Shown: piece after piece, positions 13,876 to 18,035 of the stretch
Layout: every line of letters starts with the position of its first letter
Position numbering within the stretch: position 1 is the first letter of the stretch
Source of the DNA: Peptococcaceae bacterium
Lineage (GTDB): Bacteria; Bacillota; Desulfitobacteriia; Desulfitobacteriales; Desulfitobacteriaceae
Length of the DNA stretch: 18,035 nt
Direction of reading: 5' to 3'
Assembly: GCA_031289815.1 (NCBI GenBank)
Contig: JAITOS010000114.1
Span: forward strand, 1-18,035
Program-made: the position numbers and the translations under genes
Notes under the pieces: model-generated
What the model was told of the DNA's origin: nothing
The model's database searches: none
Seen by the model: the letters and a program-made list of their open reading frames with translations, nothing else

Positions 13876-15054
13876 ATGATAGAATTGACACGGGCGAGGT
13901 GTATGAGCCTGGTTCGAAAGTCACGTTTAGCTCAGGGTGGTTTGCTTTTCGTTGTGGTGTTTTTGATCTCCGTGGTTAGTGTGCATTACTTTTCTAAGCC
14001 AGTAGTGACCATTGCCGTTGATGGGAAAGTGGTGAAAGTTCGCGCAATCCGGCAGCATACGTTAGGCGAACTGTTAAACTATTCCAATCTCGGCCTTTAT
14101 CCGGAAGATTGTGTGGACCCCGCAAGAGATACCGTGATCCGCGAGGGATTGAAGGCGCGGATTACCCGCAGTACGCCGGTGATCCTGGAGATTGACGGCC
14201 AAGTGATGGAAGCGCGCTCGATTGAGCAGAGTGTAGGAGAGGCGCTGGACGATTTATCGGCGCGGTATGATTTGAGACTCAAAGCGTCAGATGAGGTCAA
14301 TGTAGCGAGAGACGTTTCTTTGAAGAAAAATATGGAAATTGTGGTACAAAGAACGATTCCGGTGCATGTAAAAGTGGATGGAGAAGAGCGCGATCAGGAA
14401 ATCGTACCCTGTACGGTAGCGGCGGCTTTAACCCGCTGGGGAATCACCCTGGGAGAGCTGGATCGGGTTTCCTTGCCGCTGGAGAATATCCTTCAGCCAG
14501 GGGACGCGATTCAAATCGTGCGCGTGGAAAAAAGAAAAGAAACGGTGCAGACGGAGCTTCCCTATCAAACGATTGCTCAGCCGGGAGATTTTCCCTACGG
14601 CTTGCCGGATCGGATCATCAGCGAGGGTAGCAACGGTCTTCAGGAGCAGACAGTGAATTTAGTGCTTGAAGACGGTCAGGAAATAGAACGCGAGGTTCTG
14701 AGCCAAAAGATCGTAAAAGCGCCGGTTGTCCAGGTCGTTGCCCGCGGGGAACAAACGGCGGTTTCGCGGGGCGGAGCGACTATCGAATTTAAACGGTCCT
14801 ATTTAATGCGGGCGACGGCCTACTGTTCCGGCACGACGACGGCTACGGGCGCGGCTGTCCGGCGGGGGATCGTCGCGGTGGATCCCAGAGTGATCCCGCT
14901 GGGAACCAGACTCTACGTCGAAGGGTATGGCGAATCAGTGGCGTTGGACACCGGCGGCGTCATTCTCGGGGAACGGATAGATCTGTATATGCCCTCCTGG
15001 GAAGAGGCTGTGAATTGGGGCGTCAGAAACGTGGTCGTCTATGTGATGGACTAG
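13876..15054 (+). CDS. yabE: YabE-like DUF348-G5-3D cell-wall protein
   Basis: This is a 392-aa resuscitation-promoting-factor-like protein. A membrane anchor (residues 21-40) is followed by three ubiquitin-like DUF348 repeats (about 43-82, VTIAVDGKVV; 101-142, VILEIDGQVM; 158-200, VHVKVDGEER). Then come a G5 domain (about 212-290) and a C-terminal 3D domain (about 312-392: YLMRATAYCSG, VAVDPRVIPLGTRLYVEGYG, ALDTGGVILGERIDLYM). In B. subtilis yabE lies next to yabD, so this gene has kept its place while the antiporter pair and the shorter 3D gene were inserted. It is expected to remodel peptidoglycan. GGAGGG at 13865-13870 supports ATG 13876. Confidence 0.9.
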   Translation: MIELTRARCMSLVRKSRLAQGGLLFVVVFLISVVSVHYFSKPVVTIAVDGKVVKVRAIRQHTLGELLNYSNLGLYPEDCVDPARDTVIREGLKARITRSTPVILEIDGQVMEARSIEQSVGEALDDLSARYDLRLKASDEVNVARDVSLKKNMEIVVQRTIPVHVKVDGEERDQEIVPCTVAAALTRWGITLGELDRVSLPLENILQPGDAIQIVRVEKRKETVQTELPYQTIAQPGDFPYGLPDRIISEGSNGLQEQTVNLVLEDGQEIEREVLSQKIVKAPVVQVVARGEQTAVSRGGATIEFKRSYLMRATAYCSGTTTATGAAVRRGIVAVDPRVIPLGTRLYVEGYGESVALDTGGVILGERIDLYMPSWEEAVNWGVRNVVVYVMD

Positions 15055-15109
15055 ACAAGATCAAGCAATTGGAACAACGAAAGCAAGCGCCGGCTAAAGG
15101 TGCGGACGG

Positions 15110-15149
15110 CAGGGTTTTATTCCCAAAGGGAATAGACCCTGTTTTCTTT
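15110..15149 (+). terminator. Intrinsic terminator in the yabE-cwlD gap
   Basis: CAGGGT (15110-15115) pairs with ACCCTG (15136-15141), extended by TATTCCC (15118-15124) with GGGAATA (15128-15134), loop AAA. TTTTCTTT follows at 15142-15149. This is a textbook rho-independent terminator. An outer pairing of CGGCA (about 15107-15111) with TGCCG (15150-15154) competes with it, so attenuation ahead of cwlD is possible. Confidence 0.75.
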
Positions 15150-15210
15150 ATGCCGCCAGGTATGAGACAGCCATCAAAGCTCATAGATATGAAACAGGGT
15201 GGTGGCCTTG

Positions 15211-15918
15211 ATGTTAAACTGGCTGAACAAAAGGATAACGGAAATATCCGCGTTGGCGGTCGTCATGATCATGGCGGTCTTGCTGGGATCGGTGGCGTGG
15301 CAGGGGTCAAACGCCGTATTTAATCAGAAGGCGAAGCCGTATGTCGTCGTGATCGATCCCGGACATGGCGGCTACGATCCGGGAGCGGTCGCCGCGCAAG
15401 CGGTGTATGAAAAAGAGATCACTTTGCAGGTGAGCCGACGGCTTCAGGCGTTGTTGTCGGGCGATGGCGTGAAAGCGGTTCTGACGCGTGACGAGGATGA
15501 AGATTATGTCTCGGATGGCGTGAGCGGCAGGAAAAATAAAAAACGCAGCGATTTGGATTATCGCATCAACATGGCGGCGGGGATTCAGGCCGATATATTT
15601 GTCAGCCTGCACGTGAACGCGGTCGCCAAGGGCAATAACTCCGGGGCGGAAACCTTTTATTATAATCTGTCGGCGGAGGGAAAAAGGCTGGCGGAAGCGA
15701 TCCAGAACGAATTAATCGGCATTCCGGGGATGAACCGGCGCGTCGCCAAGCCGGGGGATTATTACGTGGTGAAGAATACGAAAATGCCGGCGGTCATCGT
15801 GGAATTAGGCTATTTGTCCAATTCGGCGGAACGAAACAAATTACAGCGGGAGGACTATCAGGAAGAACTGGCCGTAGCCATTGCCAGAGGGATTGCCCGG
15901 TATTTTGATGCGCGGTAG
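15211..15918 (+). CDS. cwlD: N-acetylmuramoyl-L-alanine amidase (CwlD/Amidase_3)
   Basis: Zinc-dependent amidase that cuts the bond between muramic acid and the peptide stem. The 235-aa protein has an N-terminal anchor or signal (residues about 13-30, ALAVVMIMAVLLGSVA), the zinc-site motifs VVIDPGHGGYDPGA, an internal NMAAGIQADIFVSLHVNA, and the catalytic Glu in VIVELGYLSNSAE. CwlD acts in spore-cortex maturation in B. subtilis, but homologs also exist in non-sporulating Firmicutes, so the role here is open. ATG 15211 has an AGGGTGG site 8 bases upstream; the GTG at 15199 is an alternative. The structured repeat begins 4 bases after its stop. Confidence 0.9.
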   Translation: MLNWLNKRITEISALAVVMIMAVLLGSVAWQGSNAVFNQKAKPYVVVIDPGHGGYDPGAVAAQAVYEKEITLQVSRRLQALLSGDGVKAVLTRDEDEDYVSDGVSGRKNKKRSDLDYRINMAAGIQADIFVSLHVNAVAKGNNSGAETFYYNLSAEGKRLAEAIQNELIGIPGMNRRVAKPGDYYVVKNTKMPAVIVELGYLSNSAERNKLQREDYQEELAVAIARGIARYFDAR

Positions 15919-15922
15919 GAAA

Positions 15923-16208
15923 GGCAGGCTGTGAAATTATCACCAGGTGATAACTTTGATGGGAATGCTGCTCTGGAGCCCGTCGAGAGGCGGGGCTGGG
16001 TAGGCTGGTATGTTGCTCTGAACCCGTCGAGAGGCGGGGCGCTGCCGCTTCACGGCGGCCCGGGCCTGCTCGCGGCTTCCCGCCGCTGGCGTTCCAAAAC
16101 CTCTGGGCTTTTCTGCAAGCGAACCGGTTGGAACGCCGGACGCGGCGGGAAGCCGCTCGCTGACGGCCCTCTGGCCGAACGTGAAGCGGTAGCGCCCCGC
16201 CTCTCGAC
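15923..16208. repeat. Structured GC-rich repeat, copy 1
   Basis: This element recurs at 17775-18035 (identity about 97% over 261 aligned bases, no gaps, offset 1852). Its outer arms at 16026-16054 and 16180-16208 pair over 29 bp with one G-T wobble. Inside lie a long stem (16072-16086 with 16142-16156, then 16088-16095 with 16130-16137), a GGCCCGGGCC palindrome (16057-16066) and a small CGGCC/GGCCG hairpin (16164-16177). An 18-bp motif starting CCCGTCGAGAGGCGGGG occurs at 15979 and 16023, and its complement ends the element. It does not look protein-coding: reading frames across it are low-complexity Arg/Gly/Pro. The part from 16209 to 16312 holds only a small GCAAG/CTTGC hairpin (16236-16250). 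Confidence 0.85.
15937..15953. promoter_or_regulatory. Perfect 17-bp dyad at the head of the repeat
   Basis: TTATCACC-A-GGTGATAA is a perfect dyad, conserved without change in the second copy (17789-17805). It is less GC-rich than the rest of the element. It resembles a protein-binding operator or recombinase site; no specific regulator can be assigned. Confidence 0.5.
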
Positions 16209-16312
16209 TTTGGCCGGTATTCGCCTTGGAACCTTGCAAGACATGCTTGCGGGTCTGGGGGGGACGCTGTGAGTTGGGGTGTTGAGATTTCGGAGTTAAA
16301 ACTGTAAATCCG

Positions 16313-16343
16313 ATAAACGCTTGCAATAATTGCAAGCGTTTAT
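16313..16343. terminator. Bidirectional terminator before the ATPase gene
   Basis: ATAAACGCTTGCAA (16313-16326) pairs perfectly with TTGCAAGCGTTTAT (16330-16343) over 14 bp with a TAA loop, followed by TTATTTGG. It should stop read-through from cwlD and the repeat and so insulate the ATPase gene. Confidence 0.75.
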
Positions 16344-16379
16344 TTATTTGGAAAAACACATGCAATTTCTGCTCGGGTT

Positions 16380-16388
16380 TGATATAAT
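16380..16388 (+). promoter_or_regulatory. Extended -10 promoter of the ATPase gene
   Basis: TGATATAAT (16380-16388) is an extended -10 element (TGnTATAAT) just after the terminator. The -35 region, ATGCAA at 16360-16365, is poor, as tolerated by extended -10 promoters. It would give a leader of about 38 bases to ATG 16433. Confidence 0.6.
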
Positions 16389-16432
16389 CATATAGAGCTA
16401 CTGGAAAGGCTCGGAAAGGAACGGTGTTCGTT

Positions 16433-17632
16433 ATGAATAAACTGATTGCGCGCAAGGCATATTTAGAGCAGCTTGCCATGTGGCGCGATGAAGAAATGAT
16501 AAAGGTCGTTACAGGGGTAAGACGCTGCGGCAAATCCACCCTGTTCGAGTTGTATATCGACCGTCTGAAAGCAGATGGCGTGGCAGATGAGCAGATCATC
16601 GTCATCAACCTGGAAGACGAGGATTTTTCCGAGCTTCTTGAATATAAGAAGCTGCACGAGTATGTAAAAGCTCGTATTGTAAGCGGTAAACGGACGTATG
16701 TGTTCATCGATGAAATCCAAAACTGCAAGGACTATGAGAAGGCCATTGCAAGTTTGTTTCTCAAAAAGAGTCTTGACATCTACATCACAGGCTCAAACGC
16801 TTATATGCTGTCGGGTGAGCTTGCCACCAAGCTGGCCGCAAGGTATATTGAAATTGATATGCTGCCTCTTTCCTTTGTGGAATACGGTGAAGCGGTTTCG
16901 ACTGCCGACAGGCGGGAACGGTTCTATCAATATCTGAATATGGGCGCGTTCCCCTACGCCGCCCGCTTTGTGGACAATTCGCTCGCCCACAGCCAGTATT
17001 TAGAGGGGATATACAGCACCGTTCTGGTCAAAGACGTGATGACCCGAAAAAAGCTGAACGACATCACTCTGCTGAAATCTATCGCCAACTTTTTGGCGAG
17101 CAACGTGGGCAGTTCTGTTTCAGCAAAGAAAATCGCGGATACGTTGACCTCAAACGGTCGTCCTACGGGGACGGCTACGGTCGAAACCTATCTTGAAGCC
17201 TTGTCTGACAGCTATCTGTTTTACAAGGTGCAGCGGTATGACATCAAAGGCAGAACGCATCTGAAATCCGAAAGCAAGTATTATATTTGCGACACAGGTC
17301 TACGGAATATGATACTCGGCACACAGGGCAAGGATTTAGGGCATCAGATAGAAAATCTTGTATATTTAGAGCTTTTACGGCGCGGATATACAGTCAATAT
17401 CGGCAAATCAGGGCGTGGCACAGAGGTTGATTTTGTCGCCGTTAGGGATAAGCAAACCGAGTATTATCAGGTGTCCGCTACCGTTTTGGACGAGGGCGTT
17501 TTGAAGCGCGAGCTAACGCCGCTGAAACAAATCAGGGACAATTACCCGAAATTCTTGCTCACGCTTGACGATTTTACAGGCGACCACGACGGCATACGCC
17601 AGTTGAACCTTATCGACTGGTTGAGCAGATAG
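16433..17632 (+). CDS. AAA ATPase with DUF4143 C-terminal domain
   Basis: The N-terminal AAA_14-type ATPase has Walker A TGVRRCGKST (residues 27-36) and Walker B YVFIDEIQN (89-97), then TGSNAYMLSGELA and LPLSFVEYGEA. The C-terminal DUF4143 part (about 190-350) ends with a nuclease-like GRGTEVDFVAVR ... YYQVS stretch. Such proteins are widespread, often of recent horizontal origin, and their cellular role is not settled. The protein is 399 aa from ATG 16433, which has AAAGGA about 12 bases before; GTG 16424 is closer but less likely. The gene has its own terminator-insulated promoter and sits between two repeat copies. It may be the cargo of a mobile cassette. Confidence 0.88.
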   Translation: MNKLIARKAYLEQLAMWRDEEMIKVVTGVRRCGKSTLFELYIDRLKADGVADEQIIVINLEDEDFSELLEYKKLHEYVKARIVSGKRTYVFIDEIQNCKDYEKAIASLFLKKSLDIYITGSNAYMLSGELATKLAARYIEIDMLPLSFVEYGEAVSTADRRERFYQYLNMGAFPYAARFVDNSLAHSQYLEGIYSTVLVKDVMTRKKLNDITLLKSIANFLASNVGSSVSAKKIADTLTSNGRPTGTATVETYLEALSDSYLFYKVQRYDIKGRTHLKSESKYYICDTGLRNMILGTQGKDLGHQIENLVYLELLRRGYTVNIGKSGRGTEVDFVAVRDKQTEYYQVSATVLDEGVLKRELTPLKQIRDNYPKFLLTLDDFTGDHDGIRQLNLIDWLSR

Positions 17633-17642
17633 GAGATACCCG

Positions 17643-17786
17643 ATGACCCCGCAAAAAGACCGTCTGCTTTCCTGTCTTTTCCTGTTCGGTGCATGTTGTT
17701 TGTGTGCCGGGGTTATATCTGGGGTTCGGATATCGTCTTATAGAACATATAATGTTCCAGGTGCTGCTGAGTCAGGCGGGCTGTGA
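17643..17786 (+). CDS. Small membrane-like ORF running into repeat copy 2
   Basis: This 47-codon frame starts at ATG 17643, 7 bases after AGGAGA at 17630-17635, which overlaps the ATPase stop. Residues 10-28 (SCLFLFGACCLCAGVISGV) are a single hydrophobic helix with four Cys. The last few codons and the TGA (17784-17786) lie inside the second repeat, so the frame was probably longer and was cut when the repeat inserted, or it is a true short gene using the repeat's stop. The function is unknown. A GAACAT/ATGTTC dyad lies at 17743-17757. Confidence 0.4.
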   Translation: MTPQKDRLLSCLFLFGACCLCAGVISGVRISSYRTYNVPGAAESGGL

Positions 17787-18035
17787 AATTATCACCAGGT
17801 GATAACTCTGATGGGAATGCTGCTCTGGAGCCCGTCGAGAGGCGGGGCTGGGTAGGCTGGTATGTTGCTCTGAACCCGTCGAGAGGCGGGGCGCTGCCGG
17901 TTCACGGCGGCCCGGGCCTGCTCGCGTCTTCCCGCCGCTGGCGTTCCAAAACCTCTGGGCTTTCCTGCATGTGAACCGGTTGGAACGCCGGACGCGGCGG
18001 GAAGACGCTCGCTGACGGCCCTCTGGCCGAACGTG
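17775..18035. repeat. Structured GC-rich repeat, copy 2 (cut by window end)
   Basis: Same element as 15923-16183, ungapped, with 8 differences. Two differences are a matched pair: G16075 is T17927 and C16153 is A18005, partners in the inner stem, so G-C has become T-A without breaking the helix. Three others (16112, 16118, 16120) are in the apical loop. One, C16048 to G17900, lies in the outer stem, whose partner is just beyond the window end. No frame here looks like a real protein. Confidence 0.85.

Noticed and set aside
15196..15210. AGGGTGGTGGCC before cwlD resembling a T-box core
   Set aside because: It is at the ribosome-binding position of cwlD, no terminator follows it, and the rest of the T-box is missing.
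15931..16272. Plus-strand 113-codon frame inside repeat copy 1, with a similar frame at 17783-17974
   Set aside because: Composition is low-complexity Gly/Arg/Leu, there is no ribosome site, and the frame ends differently in copy 2. Base changes follow stem pairing rather than codon positions.
15940..16728. A 262-codon minus-strand open frame across repeat copy 1 and the start of the ATPase gene
   Set aside because: It is antisense to a strongly supported ATPase gene, is Arg/Ser/Pro-rich over the repeat and has no recognisable domain. Open frames are expected in GC-rich inverted repeats.

Overview
The window looks like a chromosome segment of a low-to-mid GC Bacillota (Firmicutes), probably an anaerobe of the Negativicutes or Clostridia. 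The core gene order matches the yaaO-holB-yaaT-yabA-rsmI-abrB-metG-yabD-yabE stretch near the origin of Bacillus subtilis. Shine-Dalgarno sequences are strong (AAGGAGG type), and AbrB, YabA, RicT, YabE and CwlD are all Firmicutes families. I cannot fix the genus from the sequence alone.

Left region (1-2631) is accessory DNA. It starts with the last 33 residues of a plasmid/ICE-type replication initiator (RepA_N/DUF6017-like), followed by a mobile-element hypothetical gene and a strong hairpin. A perfect consensus promoter (TTGACA-N17-TATAAT) then drives a compact four-gene operon: a small basic protein, a DUF3990 protein with ADP-ribosyltransferase-like motifs, and two small DUF3791-like proteins. 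It has the architecture of a toxin-antitoxin-like module. After it come a decayed fragment resembling a cell-wall-binding-repeat protein and a 105-bp element closed by a perfect 22-bp inverted repeat.

Core region (2782-10507) is a housekeeping cluster: an Orn/Lys/Arg-decarboxylase-family PLP enzyme (YaaO-like), HolB, RicT (YaaT), YabA and RsmI on the plus strand, then abrB on the minus strand, divergent from metG-tatD. tmk, darA and yaaR, which lie between yaaO and holB in B. subtilis, are absent, and the two genes overlap directly.

Region 10475-12836 is a minus-strand operon of a CPA1 Na+/H+ antiporter and the fluoride channel CrcB/Fluc. It is set between tatD and the cell-wall genes, and the crcB 3' end overlaps tatD tail to tail. 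Region 12987-15918 holds three envelope genes: a short 3D-domain protein, a YabE-like DUF348-G5-3D protein and the amidase CwlD.

Right region (15919-18035) is accessory again. Two copies of a GC-rich, highly structured repeat (about 97% identical over 261 bp, 1852 bp apart) flank an AAA/DUF4143 ATPase gene with its own terminator-insulated extended -10 promoter, plus a small membrane ORF that runs into the second repeat. The two copies differ by a compensatory base-pair change in an internal stem, which suggests the fold itself is maintained. No tRNA, rRNA or CRISPR array was seen.
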